From DIGJ01 sp031553075 (GTDB lineage: Bacteria > Bacillota > Clostridia > Lachnospirales > Lachnospiraceae): a stretch of DNA of 64,000 bases. The translations under genes and the position numbers were made by a program. This document shows, one piece after another, positions 34,873-43,796 of the stretch (position 1 is its first letter; the number at the start of each line of letters is the position of its first letter). The notes beneath the pieces are model-generated. The model made no database searches. It was not told the origin of the DNA and was given only the letters and a program-made list of their open reading frames with translations. The DNA is taken from contig JAVBLX010000071.1 in NCBI GenBank assembly GCA_031553075.1, forward strand, positions 5,048 through 69,047, written 5' to 3'.

Positions 34873-35340
34873 TTAGTTGGTCGAAGATTTCTGTAATGAG
34901 GCTTTTTGTTTGTCAAAAAGCAAATTCACGCAAAAGCCAATCAGCACCAATAAGCCGCCTAAAAACTGTTTCAAGGAAAAGCTGCCGGAGGATAGAATAT
35001 CAATTAACAGCCCGGCAAACAATTGTCCCAGGAACATTAAAAGGGTCACATAAAAGGCAGATATTTTAACGACAACAGCATTGGAAAGAAAAACGGCTAC
35101 GGTTCCGAGGATTCCACCCAGATAAATCCAGAGACTGGAGGGTTTATAAAGAAATTGAAAGGAGTCAAATTCATTTCTTCCCAGGAGAGGGAGTACTAAG
35201 ATTGCCACAATCAGTCCAACCAGATAGTTATAAAAGGTTCCGGTTAACAGGGATGTATGGCTGGAAAGCTTTCCGTTAATGGTCCGGGAAATAACAATGG
35301 TGCCTCCCGCCAGTAAAGATACAACAACAGGTACAAGCAT
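34873..35340 (-). CDS. Small DMT transporter subunit (DUF606/YdcZ family)
   Basis: 155 residues, five hydrophobic segments (for example VPVVVSLLAGGTIVISRTIN, WIYLGGILGTVAVFLSNAVV). Members of the DUF606 family are half-size drug/metabolite transporters and usually occur in pairs. It is the second gene of a pair on the minus strand, 13 bases after the other. Substrate unknown. Ends convergent with the U32 gene; I see no clear terminator between. Confidence 0.85.
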   Translation of the reverse strand: MLVPVVVSLLAGGTIVISRTINGKLSSHTSLLTGTFYNYLVGLIVAILVLPLLGRNEFDSFQFLYKPSSLWIYLGGILGTVAVFLSNAVVVKISAFYVTLLMFLGQLFAGLLIDILSSGSFSLKQFLGGLLVLIGFCVNLLFDKQKASLQKSSTN

Positions 35341-35353
35341 AATAATTTACCTC

Positions 35354-35791
35354 CTATGGTGTCATTAACAGGATGATTCCACCTAAAATAATGGAATATC
35401 CAATCAGTTTTTTGGTGTCAAAGGGTTGCTTTGGCATTTCAAACAAACCCCATTGGTCAATGGCAATGGAAGTAAGACTTTGTCCCAATAAACCCAAGGC
35501 CAGGATAGCCGAAATACTGATTTTACCAAAAGCAACATTATTGAAAATAGTAGTACCAAATCCGATGGCACCACCGGTATACCAGATTAGTGGAAGAATC
35601 CGTTTCCGAGTAAAGAGGTCTTTGGGAATGGGTTCTTTTTTTAGGATAAAGGCGCCAATGAGGACGATAAGCCCAGAGATATGGATAATAACAGTTGCGG
35701 TATATAAGCCATAATGAGCAGTTAGGCTTCCATTAATGGCAATCATAATGGCAACTAGAATGCCGGTCAGAACGGTTAAAAAATAAAACAT
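35354..35791 (-). CDS. Small DMT transporter subunit (DUF606/YdcZ family), partner
   Basis: 145 residues with four to five membrane segments (FYFLTVLTGILVAIMIAING, YTATVIIHISGLIVLIGAFI). Same family as the next gene, with which it probably forms a heterodimer. First gene after the divergent control region shared with the Crp/Fnr regulator. Export or import of a small polar molecule is a guess. Confidence 0.85.
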   Translation of the reverse strand: MFYFLTVLTGILVAIMIAINGSLTAHYGLYTATVIIHISGLIVLIGAFILKKEPIPKDLFTRKRILPLIWYTGGAIGFGTTIFNNVAFGKISISAILALGLLGQSLTSIAIDQWGLFEMPKQPFDTKKLIGYSIILGGIILLMTP

Positions 35792-35847
35792 AAAGTCTCC
35801 TCCATGTGGATTTTTTCTTTATTGTAGTATAGAATAAGAGAATACAG

Positions 35848-35865
35848 GTATGACATATGTCATAC
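35848..35865. promoter_or_regulatory. 18-bp perfect palindrome, candidate operator
   Basis: GTATGACATATGTCATAC lies in the 143-base gap between the divergent DMT pair and the Crp/Fnr regulator, and is flanked by CA and TGG. Size and place fit an operator for the regulator next door. Confidence 0.7.
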
Positions 35866-35934
35866 TGGAAAATAATATAATATATATGAGAAGAAAATAT
35901 AAAAATATATTACAGAAAGGAAAATATAGCATAA

Positions 35935-36603
35935 ATGAAAAGAGAAAAGCTTACAAAAGAAAAAAGTGAAATATTATATGACTATGGTTTTTCAGAACAA
36001 ATAATAGAAACTGCGGTACTCCTCCAATATGAGAAAGGAGAATACATCTGTAAGGAGGCAGAAAAGATTGTATATCTCCAGGCTGTGTTATCAGGGGAGA
36101 GCAAGGTTTGTCTTACGACGGCAGACGGAAAAACTATTTTATTGGGTTTTGGTAAGTCAGGAGATCTAATGGGCGATTTGGAGATTATTACAAAAGAAAT
36201 CTGGACCAGTAATGTAATTGCTCTGACTAAGGTAGAGTGTGTAGGAATTCCTCTTAGTCAATGTAAAAAAGAGCTGATTCAGAACGTGCCATTTCTTCAT
36301 TTGCTTGTAAGAGGTCTGGCTGATAAACTGGACAAAAGCTCCCGTCATATTGTGATGAATTCATTATATACCTTGGAAAATCGGCTTTGTGCTTATATGG
36401 ATGTGGTGAACCTGGATGGAGTCTTTCGGGAAAATCTTACGGAAACAGCTGAACTTCTGGGAACCAGCTATCGTCACCTGCTTCGGACATTGAGCTCTTT
36501 AATCGAAGATGGTGTGATAAAAAGATGTTCGGCTAGAGAATATCAGATTGAACAGCGTGAGGAAATAAAAAGGCGGGCAAAGGATTGCTTTATGGTTCGA
36601 TAA
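35935..36603 (+). CDS. Crp/Fnr family regulator (YeiL-like)
   Basis: 222 residues: an N-terminal cyclic-nucleotide-binding-like beta barrel (YEKGEYICKEAEKIVYLQAV, GKTILLGFGKSGDLMGDLEI), dimer helix, and a C-terminal winged helix with LTETAELLGTSYRHLLRTLS as the recognition region. No cysteine cluster for an Fe-S sensor is seen, and the ligand is unknown. Divergent from the DMT pair across a perfect palindrome, so it probably controls that pair and itself. RBS AGAAAGGA. Confidence 0.88.
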   Translation: MKREKLTKEKSEILYDYGFSEQIIETAVLLQYEKGEYICKEAEKIVYLQAVLSGESKVCLTTADGKTILLGFGKSGDLMGDLEIITKEIWTSNVIALTKVECVGIPLSQCKKELIQNVPFLHLLVRGLADKLDKSSRHIVMNSLYTLENRLCAYMDVVNLDGVFRENLTETAELLGTSYRHLLRTLSSLIEDGVIKRCSAREYQIEQREEIKRRAKDCFMVR

Positions 36604-36744
36604 AGTTAATCATTCGGATAAAGCAAAAGCATTACATTAGAAGATATAAGGTCAGAATGAACTTGTCAAAGAAAAAGAAAAAAGGGTGGAAAGGCACGAA
36701 AGATGGCACCGGGGCATAGACTATAAAAAAGCGTTTATGTTGGG

Positions 36745-37380
36745 GTGCTTATTTTGAAATCTTTTCCGAAACCGCTAAGCACCAAGGAAGAGCAGGAGTA
36801 TCTGATACAATTAAAGGCGGGGAGCAAAGAGGCAAGAGATGTCCTGATTGAACGAAATCTGCGTCTGGTTGCTCACATAGTAAAAAAATATAGTACCATT
36901 GACAAGGAGACAGATGATTTGATTTCCATAGGGACCATAGGACTAATCAAGGCAATTGACAGCTTTGATATGGATAAAGGAATCAGATTAGCAACGTATG
37001 CCTCAAGATGCATTGATAATGAGCTTTTAATGCTTTTAAGAAGCGGAAAAAAGCAGGGACGGGAAGTTTACTTATATGAGCCAATTGGAGCAGACAAGGA
37101 AGGAAATGAAATCAGCCTTCTGGATGTGATTGAAACAGAGGAAGAGGATATTGTTTCTTTGATGGAGCTGAAAGAGAACATAAAGAAAATGTATCACCAT
37201 TTGGAAAGAGTATTGGATGAACGAGAGAAGAAAATTATCTATATGCGATATGGATTGATTGGCGGACGGGAGATTACCCAGCGTGAGATTGCGTCTCAGA
37301 TGGAAATCAGCCGAAGCTACGTGTCGAGAATTGAGAAAAAAGCACTGAAGAAGTTGCTTAAGGCAATGACGGAGTTTTAA
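36745..37380 (+). CDS. sigK: RNA polymerase sporulation sigma factor SigK
   Basis: Late mother-cell sigma factor. Region 2 (LRLVAHIVKKY, DLISIGTIGLIKAIDSFDMD, RLATYASRCIDNELLMLLRS) and region 4 (ITQREIASQMEISRSYVSRI) are complete, and SFPKPLSTKEEQEYL is the typical SigK start. The gene is continuous, so no skin-type element interrupts it. There is no pro-sequence of the Bacillus kind. Start is GTG 36745 or TTG 36754 (GGGGTG six bases before); the second fits the family better. It is isolated from the other sporulation genes. Confidence 0.92.
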   Translation: MLILKSFPKPLSTKEEQEYLIQLKAGSKEARDVLIERNLRLVAHIVKKYSTIDKETDDLISIGTIGLIKAIDSFDMDKGIRLATYASRCIDNELLMLLRSGKKQGREVYLYEPIGADKEGNEISLLDVIETEEEDIVSLMELKENIKKMYHHLERVLDEREKKIIYMRYGLIGGREITQREIASQMEISRSYVSRIEKKALKKLLKAMTEF

Positions 37381-37405
37381 AGGGTGCTGAAGGTAAAGGT
37401 GTAAA

Positions 37406-37440
37406 AGGCTAAGATGACCATTGTGCGGGAATCTTAGCCT
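37406..37440 (+). terminator. Hairpin after sigK
   Basis: AGGCTAAGAT (37406-37415) and ATCTTAGCCT (37431-37440) form a perfect 10-bp stem 25 bases after the sigK stop. Only a weak AT tail follows, so terminator efficiency is uncertain. Confidence 0.55.
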
Positions 37441-37537
37441 AAATCTTTGAAAAGCGCTTTACGGAGATTGCCTTTGCACATCAGGAAGCTGACGTGCTAT
37501 AATATTATTCTGACCGTCCAGAGCTACATATGTCTGG

Positions 37538-37738
37538 TTGCCATTAAAACGCATCGGAGAAGGTGGAATGCCTGAAAAGGCACTTCTAATTGATACAGCA
37601 TTTGGACTAGGCGATATCAAAGGATTGGCAGATTATTTATCAGGTGGTAAAGAGCTGGTTGTAGTGAATACTCGTCCCCACCCAGATCATGGGTTTGGCA
37701 ACCACGGGAAGGGGAAAATTATACAGAACGTCGTTTGA
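37538..37738 (+). pseudogene. Metallo-beta-lactamase-fold hydrolase fragment
   Basis: The frame reads MPEKALLIDTAFGLGDIKGL, then KELVVVNTRPHPDHGFGN, matching the beginning of an MBL-fold hydrolase where the metal motif is normally HxHxDH (NTHGHPDHxxGN). The first His has become Arg, and the rest of the gene is gone. Upstream the frame is open only to a stop near 37513. No sensible SD. Its 3' end overlaps the end of the convergent lacI gene. Confidence 0.65.
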
Positions 37739-38723
37739 CCAGCGAAGTTGAAACTTCAATTTTCACCGGTGTAAAACCTTTCTGATGAATCACATCAATT
37801 AATCTCTTTGCTGCCATCTCTCCCATATATTGCTTCGGAACATGAATGGTAGTCAGTGCAGGATCAATATAGCTGCTAATTGGCAGGTTATCGAAACCAA
37901 TGATTTTAATATCATCGGGAATTCGATAACCTTTTTTTTGTAAAGCTTTAATCGCTCCTACTGCAATCAAATCATTGTCGGCAAAGTAGCAGACAGCAAG
38001 TTCTTCCTCTTTTTCCAACAGGTTCAGCATGTCAGCACAGGCACCCTCGATGGATGGGGTCAAGTGATGGACGATCGATTTGGAAGAGGACATGCCGTGG
38101 TGGCGGACAGCCTTATAAAATCCATCGGCCCGTTCTTCAAAGTTGCTGATGGAATAGGAAGAATGGAGATATCCTGGCTGCTTTTTGGTGTGTGCTATTA
38201 AAAAGTCGGTCGCCAGGAAAGCACCTTGAACATTATTGATTAAGATACAGTCATGCTGGATGGAGTCAAAGTATACATCTAAAAGTACCAATGGGATTTT
38301 AAGTGTGGAAAAAGGTGCAAAATCGCCGGCATGCATTTCCGTACCCAAAAGAAGAATCCCCACACAATCAGAATAGATAATGCTTTCTAATTGCCTTTCA
38401 ATATCGTCCCGTTCATAAAAATAGTGGATGGTAAGCTTATAGCCTGCTTCTTTGCACCCGGCTTCAATGCCCTCAGATAATTGTGAAAAGAAGGGGGTGT
38501 CAGCGACGACTGCACCATGTTTTCGATAAATAATAAAATGAATACTTCCAGTAACGGGATGTTTTTCCGCGATTCTTGCAAAGTCGTAGCCGTGTTTTTC
38601 AGCGGCTTCTAAAACCATATTTCGGGTCTGAGTGCTGACTCCGGGCTTATGATTTAATGCCATGGAGACAGCTGCTTCGGATAAATTCAGTTTTTTTGCC
38701 AGTTCTTTTGCTGTGATTGCCAT
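37719..38723 (-). CDS. LacI family regulator, left copy
   Basis: 334 residues. N-terminal HTH ITAKELAKKLNLSEAAVSMA, then NHKPGVS as hinge-side helix, and a periplasmic-binding-protein-like sugar domain (LLGTEMHAGDFAPFS, ADNDLIAVGAIKALQKKGY, DDIKIIGFDNLPIS, TTIHVPKQYMGEMAAKRL). It is divergent from the sugar isomerase gene and likely controls it. ATG 38723 is chosen over GTG 38735 because AAGTGAGG lies 6 bases upstream of the ATG. Confidence 0.92.
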   Translation of the reverse strand: MAITAKELAKKLNLSEAAVSMALNHKPGVSTQTRNMVLEAAEKHGYDFARIAEKHPVTGSIHFIIYRKHGAVVADTPFFSQLSEGIEAGCKEAGYKLTIHYFYERDDIERQLESIIYSDCVGILLLGTEMHAGDFAPFSTLKIPLVLLDVYFDSIQHDCILINNVQGAFLATDFLIAHTKKQPGYLHSSYSISNFEERADGFYKAVRHHGMSSSKSIVHHLTPSIEGACADMLNLLEKEEELAVCYFADNDLIAVGAIKALQKKGYRIPDDIKIIGFDNLPISSYIDPALTTIHVPKQYMGEMAAKRLIDVIHQKGFTPVKIEVSTSLVKRRSV

Positions 38724-38895
38724 AGGATACCTCACTTAAGGTTTATTTGAATAAGTAATTTTGTAAATTATTATAAATTAGCATGTGAACATTTGCAAGG
38801 ATTAAGTTAAAATTAAGTAAATTAGACTTAACAATGCGTTGCTATTAAGCTTCTTCAAATTTATAATCAAATCAGAAAGATAACCTTGATTTCAG

Positions 38896-38920
38896 GTGCG
38901 CTAAAGCGCATAGACAGGAG
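38896..38920 (+). promoter_or_regulatory. Hairpin-SD module, upstream copy without a gene
   Basis: GTGCGC (38896-38901), loop TAAA, GCGCAT (38906-38911), followed by AGACAGGAG (38912-38920). The following GTG is followed at once by TAA, so no protein is made. It is a tandem copy of the module at 38960, with both flanks (CTTGATTT on the left) duplicated. Confidence 0.65.
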
Positions 38921-38959
38921 TTCAGTGTAAAAGTAAATTTTACACATCTTGATTTTAAG

Positions 38960-38984
38960 GTGCGCCGTAGCGCACAGATAGGAG
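38960..38984 (+). promoter_or_regulatory. Hairpin-SD module before the sugar isomerase gene
   Basis: GTGCGC (38960-38965), loop CGTA, GCGCAC (38970-38975), followed by AGATAGGAG (38976-38984) and ATG at 38991. Perfect 6-bp stem. The AT-rich stretch 38736-38880 between the divergent genes includes TTAAGT-aaattag-ACTTAA, a possible LacI-type operator. Confidence 0.75.
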
Positions 38985-38990
38985 TTTAAC

Positions 38991-40388
38991 ATGGATAAAA
39001 TTGTACTTGGATTTGTACCTACCAGACGAAGTATTTTCTCTGCACCGGATGCAGTGAAGTATGCGGGCTTAACCAGGAAAAAATTAAGAGAACTGGGTGT
39101 GGAGTTTGTTGATATTGATGATATATCAGAGGATGGCTTACTTCATAATGAAGCGGATCGAATCCGTATGGAAGAGAAATTTAAGGCAGCAAAGATTGAT
39201 GGATTGTTTTTTCCTCACTGCAATTTTGGAACGGAATATGAAGTGGCCAGATTGGCAAAGGAGATGAATTTGCCGGTGCTGTTATGGGGACCAAGGGATG
39301 AACGGCCGGATGAAAACGGAATCCGATTACGGGATAGTCAGTGTGGTCTGTTTGCCACCGGAAAAGTTCTGCGAAGATTTCAGGTTCCTTTTACTTATTT
39401 GACTAATTGTCGGTTGGAAGATCCTGAATTTGAGCGGGGAGTTAAGAATTTCTTAGCAGTTTGCAATACGGTAAAAGCATTTCGGGCTATGCGGATTCTG
39501 CAAATTGGACCAAGACCTTATGATTTCTGGTCAACGATGTGTAATGAAGGTGAGTTGCTGGAGAAATATAATGTTCAGTTGTCACCGATTCCGATGCCGG
39601 AGTTGACGGCCGAAATGAAAAAGGCCAAGGCAGAAGGAACCAAAGTAAAAGAAGTAATGGATTATTGCCATGAGAACTTTAATATTGCCATCAAAGAAGA
39701 GGAATTAGAGAATGTGGCAGCCCTTAAAGTGGCAATTGGTAATCTGGCGGATAAATATGGATGCAACGCCGGAGCGATTCAATGCTGGAATGCTCTTCAG
39801 GGAGAAATCGGCATCATGCCTTGTGCAGCGAACAGCCTTTTAAATGAAGAGGGCTTCCCAGTAGTATGTGAAACCGACATTCATGGTGCGATTACGGCGA
39901 TTTTGTGTGAAGCAGCAGGAATGGGTGAGGCCAGAAGTTTCTTTGCCGACTGGACCGTAAGACATCCGGATAATGAGAATGGTGAATTGCTGCAGCACTG
40001 TGGTCCATGGCCGATTTCCTGTGCATCCTGCAAGCCATCCATCGGATATCCTCTTGCTTTTGAACATCCGGGAGCTGTGGAAGCAGAAGCGAAGCATGGT
40101 GAAATGACACTTTGCCGTTTTGACGGTGATAACGGAGACTATTCATTGCTCCTTGGAAATGCCAAGGGAATTGAGGGACCTTATACCAAGGGAACTTATG
40201 TATGGATTGAAGTAGAAGACTGGAAGCGTTTGGAAGCAAAAATTGTAGAAGGACCTTATATTCATCACTGCGTAGGTATTCACAAAGATGTGGTGCCGGT
40301 GTTATATGAGGCATGTAAATATATTGGTGTAGCACCAGATTTATATGATGATAACGAAGAAGAAGTAAAGGCATGGATTCGAGGCTAG
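38991..40388 (+). CDS. L-fucose/L-arabinose isomerase family sugar isomerase
   Basis: 465 residues with the fucose/arabinose isomerase layout: an N-terminal Rossmann-like part (KIVLGFVPTRRSIFSAPDAV, FFPHCNFGTEYEVARLAKEM), a middle part (GPRPYDFWSTMCNEGELLEK), and the C-terminal catalytic part (ETDIHGAITAILCEAAG, FADWTVRHPDN, CGPWPISCASCKPSIGYPLA). Converts an aldose to a ketose with a metal ion. Start of the operon isomerase-transketolase-kinase. Given those partners, D-apiose is a candidate substrate; L-fucose or another pentose cannot be excluded. Confidence 0.88.
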   Translation: MDKIVLGFVPTRRSIFSAPDAVKYAGLTRKKLRELGVEFVDIDDISEDGLLHNEADRIRMEEKFKAAKIDGLFFPHCNFGTEYEVARLAKEMNLPVLLWGPRDERPDENGIRLRDSQCGLFATGKVLRRFQVPFTYLTNCRLEDPEFERGVKNFLAVCNTVKAFRAMRILQIGPRPYDFWSTMCNEGELLEKYNVQLSPIPMPELTAEMKKAKAEGTKVKEVMDYCHENFNIAIKEEELENVAALKVAIGNLADKYGCNAGAIQCWNALQGEIGIMPCAANSLLNEEGFPVVCETDIHGAITAILCEAAGMGEARSFFADWTVRHPDNENGELLQHCGPWPISCASCKPSIGYPLAFEHPGAVEAEAKHGEMTLCRFDGDNGDYSLLLGNAKGIEGPYTKGTYVWIEVEDWKRLEAKIVEGPYIHHCVGIHKDVVPVLYEACKYIGVAPDLYDDNEEEVKAWIRG

Positions 40389-40476
40389 ACGCAAGAGTAA
40401 TTCAAGACAGTAAAAAATTGTCTTAGAATTTCTAAAGCTTATATTGAAAAATGCAAACCAAGTTGATTGAGAACCA

Positions 40477-40534
40477 GTGCACCAAATAATCAATAATGAA
40501 TACCTTCGCTGGTCTATTTATTATTTGGTGCGCT
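40477..40534 (+). promoter_or_regulatory. Large inverted repeat before the transketolase genes
   Basis: GCACCAAATAAT (40479-40490) and ATTATTTGGTGC (40520-40531) pair perfectly, extended by two more pairs, around a 29-base loop. No T-run follows; the transketolase SD (TGGAG) is 14 bases downstream. It may be an intra-operon processing or control element. A second small hairpin (AAGACA...TGTCTT) lies at ~40403-40424. Confidence 0.6.
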
Positions 40535-40557
40535 AGAATAAAAATGGAGTATGAAGT

Positions 40558-41376
40558 ATGGATGAATTGACAAGAAAATCATATGAGCTACGGCGAGACA
40601 TTATTGAGATGATACATAATTCTTCTGCCGGTCATGTTGGCGGGGATTTAAGTGTAATTGATATTTTGACCACCTTGTATTTTAATATTATGAATGTATC
40701 ACCGGAAAATTGGGAAAGTCCTGACCGGGATCGTTTTCTGCTGAGCAAAGGACATTGTGCCGATGCACTGTATTGTGTTTTGGGCGAAAAGGGATTTTAT
40801 GACAAAGCGGAGGCAATAAAAACCTTCAGTCAGTTTGGCTCAAAATTCATTGGGCACCCCAATCGTGATGTAGCAGGCATTGAGATGAATACGGGATCAT
40901 TGGGCCATGCTCTGTCCGTTGGTGTAGGAATGGCTCTGGCTGGAAAAATGAACAGCCAGCAGTATCGGACTTACGTGGTTTTAGGTGATGGCGAAATGGC
41001 TGAGGGCTCCAACTACGAGGCCATGATGGCAGCCGGTCATTATCAGCTGGATAATCTGTGTGCCACCATTGATCTAAATGGTTTACAAATCAGTGGAAAG
41101 ACAAAAGAGGTAATGTGCAGTGACGACATGGTCAAAAAATTTGAAGCCTTTGGCTGGTATGTTATTTCCGTAGCAGATGGAAATAACTGTGCCGAACTTC
41201 TGGAAGCATATGAAGAAGCAAAAAATCGGAAAGGGAAACCAACCTTAGTTCTGGCTCATACGGTAAAAGGAAAAGGTATTTCTTTCATGGAAAATTCGCT
41301 TTCCTGGCACCACGGAGTTATGACGGAAGAACAGTATATTCAAGCAACAAAAGAACTTGAGGAGGTGTTGGCATGA
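40558..41376 (+). CDS. Transketolase, N-terminal subunit
   Basis: 272 residues, the thiamine-diphosphate-binding half of a split transketolase: SAGHVGGDLSVIDILTTLYF, the TPP motif GDGEMAEGSNYEAMMAAGHY then NLCATIDLNGLQISG, and HTVKGKGISFMENSLSWHHG. Its partner gene follows with a 4-base ATGA overlap. Split transketolases of this size (AptA/AptB) act in the D-apiose pathway, where they work on apulose 4-phosphate; other split transketolases serve the pentose phosphate pathway. Substrate not determined here. Confidence 0.92.
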   Translation: MDELTRKSYELRRDIIEMIHNSSAGHVGGDLSVIDILTTLYFNIMNVSPENWESPDRDRFLLSKGHCADALYCVLGEKGFYDKAEAIKTFSQFGSKFIGHPNRDVAGIEMNTGSLGHALSVGVGMALAGKMNSQQYRTYVVLGDGEMAEGSNYEAMMAAGHYQLDNLCATIDLNGLQISGKTKEVMCSDDMVKKFEAFGWYVISVADGNNCAELLEAYEEAKNRKGKPTLVLAHTVKGKGISFMENSLSWHHGVMTEEQYIQATKELEEVLA

Positions 41377-42305
41377 ATAAAATATCGAACCGACAGGCAA
41401 TTTGTGACGTTTTATTAGAAAAAGGCAAGTCAGATCATGATATCGTAGTGGTTTGCTCCGACTCCAGAGGTTCTGCCTCATTAGCCCCCTTTGCCAAAGA
41501 ATATCCGGAGCAGTTTGTCGAGCTTGGGATCGCAGAGCAAAACCTGGTTTCGGTATCTGCCGGCCTGGCGGCCTGCGGAAAAAAAGTGTTTGCAGCGTCG
41601 CCAGCCAGCTTCCTGTCTACCAGAAGCTATGAGCAGGCCAAAGTAGATGTCGCTTACTCAGCTACCAATGTAACTCTCATCGGTATTAGTGGTGGTATCA
41701 GCTATGGAGCTCTTGGTATGACTCATCATTCTTGTCAGGATATCGCAGCTTTTTGTGCCCTGCCGGATATGCGGGTATATCTGCCAAGTGACCGTTTCCA
41801 GACCACAAAATTAATTGAAGCATTACTGCAAGACGAGAAACCAGCCTATGTTCGAGTGAGCCGTTCGGCAACCGAAGACGTATATAGTGAGCAAATGGAT
41901 TTTCAGCTGAATCGTGCAAATGTCATATCGGAAGGCAGTGATGTAGCCTTGATTGCCTGTGGTGAAATGGTGCCTTACGCAGTGAAAGCAGCAGAGCTTC
42001 TGAAGGAACAGGGAATTAAGGCCGGAGTAATAGATATGCATTGCCTGAAGCCATTGGATGAAGCAGCAATTTGCAAAGCAGCACAGAACGCAAAAAGTGT
42101 GGTAACTATTGAAGAGCATTCACCCTTTGGTGGTCTTGGCAGTATGGTCGCGCAAGTGGTTTCTGCCAATTGTCCAAAAAAAGTAATCAATATTGCCTTA
42201 CCAGACGGACATCTGATTTCCGGTGAGAACAAAGAGGTATTTCGCTATTATGGTATGGATGAAACAGGAATTGCCGACCGGGTAAAAAAAATCCTCAGTG
42301 AATAG
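41373..42305 (+). CDS. Transketolase, C-terminal subunit
   Basis: 310 residues, the pyrimidine-binding and C-terminal domains: VVCSDSRGSASLAPFAKEYP, FVELGIAEQNLVSVSAGLAA with the catalytic Glu, TLIGISGGISYGALGMTHHS, and VVTIEEHSPFGGLGSMVAQV in the third domain. It overlaps the N-terminal subunit by four bases, so the two are translationally coupled and form one enzyme. Followed by the kinase after 15 bases. Confidence 0.92.
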   Translation: MNKISNRQAICDVLLEKGKSDHDIVVVCSDSRGSASLAPFAKEYPEQFVELGIAEQNLVSVSAGLAACGKKVFAASPASFLSTRSYEQAKVDVAYSATNVTLIGISGGISYGALGMTHHSCQDIAAFCALPDMRVYLPSDRFQTTKLIEALLQDEKPAYVRVSRSATEDVYSEQMDFQLNRANVISEGSDVALIACGEMVPYAVKAAELLKEQGIKAGVIDMHCLKPLDEAAICKAAQNAKSVVTIEEHSPFGGLGSMVAQVVSANCPKKVINIALPDGHLISGENKEVFRYYGMDETGIADRVKKILSE

Positions 42306-42320
42306 AAAGGAGCAGGCGGC

Positions 42321-43796
42321 ATGCAGTATATTATTGGATTGGATCAGAGCACCCAGGGAACCAAAGCTTTATTGTTTGATGAGAATGGCAAAATCCTTCA
42401 ACGTGCTGACAAAAAGCATGAGCAAAAGATTAATGAACAAGGCTGGGTTTCGCATGACCTGAATGAAATCTATGAAAATACAAAAAAAGTAATAAAAGAA
42501 GTAATCACCAAAAAAAATATCAGTCCTTCCCAGATCACGGCAATTGGAATCAGCAACCAGCGGGAAACGACCGCGGTCTGGGACAAAAGTGGTAAACCAT
42601 TCAGTGATGCAATCGTATGGCAATGCGCAAGAGCCAAGGAAATCGCCGAACGATTTCTGGAACAGGGAGAAGGGATTCGAGAAAAAACCGGATTGCCGTT
42701 ATCACCTTATTTCCCTGCATCCAAGATGACTTGGCTAATGGAAAATGTGATCAAAGCACAAAACGAAAAAGCTTCTATGGAACAGGAAATTTATTTTGGC
42801 ACAATTGATACTTGGCTTGTGTACAAATTAACCAACGGAAAGGAATACAAGACAGACTATTCCAATGCCTCCAGAACGCAACTGTTTAATATTCATACGC
42901 TGAAATGGGATGAAGAATTATGTGAACTATTTTCAATTCCACAAGATTTCCTTCCGCAAGTTTGTGATAGCAACAGCTGTTTTGGCTATACCACATTAGA
43001 GGGTTATTTTGACCAGCCAGTGCCCATTAACAGTGTCATGGGGGATTCTCATGCTGCCCTGTTTGGCCAAGGATGTCATGAAACAGGCATGGTCAAGACG
43101 ACATATGGTACCGGTTCGTCAATTATGATGAATATTGGACCGGAGTTTAAAGCCAGTCAACATGGACTAGCAACCTCATTGGCTTGGGGAATCGATCAAA
43201 CCGTTTCTTATGTATTGGAAGGAAATATTAATTATACCGGGGCTGTCATTTCATGGCTTCAAGATGATTTGAACCTAATTGAGAGTATGGAAGATCTGGA
43301 AGTTGCAACAGCCACTGCAAATCCTGCTGACACTACCGTTCTGATTCCTGCTTTTTCAGGCCTTTCCGCTCCACACTGGAAGAATGATGCCAAAGCCATG
43401 TTCTACGGAATGACCAGAACAACCAGACGTCCCGAACTAATAAAAGCAGCCGTGGAAAGCATTGCTTTTCAAATTAAAGAGGTATTAGACGCTATGCATG
43501 CAGACAGTGAAATTGAAATTACCCAGTTAAGGGTGGACGGTGGACCAACAAGAAATGCTTATTTGATGCAGTTTCAAAGTGACATTGCCAACCTGATTGT
43601 GAGGGTGCCAGAGGCAGAGGAGCTTTCTGCTATTGGTACGGCGTATTTGGCTGGAATAGCGGTGGGAGTGTATGAACAAGAGCAGTTGTTTCAAGAAAAG
43701 GTTTCGGTGAAAAATGTGTGTTATTCTCCGGTGATGGATGTTAAAGAGCGAGAAAAGAAATGCGATGGCTGGAATGAGGCATTACGGCGGATTTAG
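42321..43796 (+). CDS. FGGY-family carbohydrate kinase
   Basis: 491-residue sugar kinase near glycerol kinase: YIIGLDQSTQGTKALLFDEN, ITAIGISNQRETTAVWDKSG, the SVMGDSHAALFGQGCHE and TYGTGSSIMMNIG ATP-region blocks, IPAFSGLSAPHW, and RVDGGPTRNAYLMQFQSDIA. Phosphorylates the ketose from the isomerase before the transketolase cleaves it. In the D-apiose pathway this step would be apulose kinase. Last gene of the isomerase operon. Confidence 0.92.
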   Translation: MQYIIGLDQSTQGTKALLFDENGKILQRADKKHEQKINEQGWVSHDLNEIYENTKKVIKEVITKKNISPSQITAIGISNQRETTAVWDKSGKPFSDAIVWQCARAKEIAERFLEQGEGIREKTGLPLSPYFPASKMTWLMENVIKAQNEKASMEQEIYFGTIDTWLVYKLTNGKEYKTDYSNASRTQLFNIHTLKWDEELCELFSIPQDFLPQVCDSNSCFGYTTLEGYFDQPVPINSVMGDSHAALFGQGCHETGMVKTTYGTGSSIMMNIGPEFKASQHGLATSLAWGIDQTVSYVLEGNINYTGAVISWLQDDLNLIESMEDLEVATATANPADTTVLIPAFSGLSAPHWKNDAKAMFYGMTRTTRRPELIKAAVESIAFQIKEVLDAMHADSEIEITQLRVDGGPTRNAYLMQFQSDIANLIVRVPEAEELSAIGTAYLAGIAVGVYEQEQLFQEKVSVKNVCYSPVMDVKEREKKCDGWNEALRRI

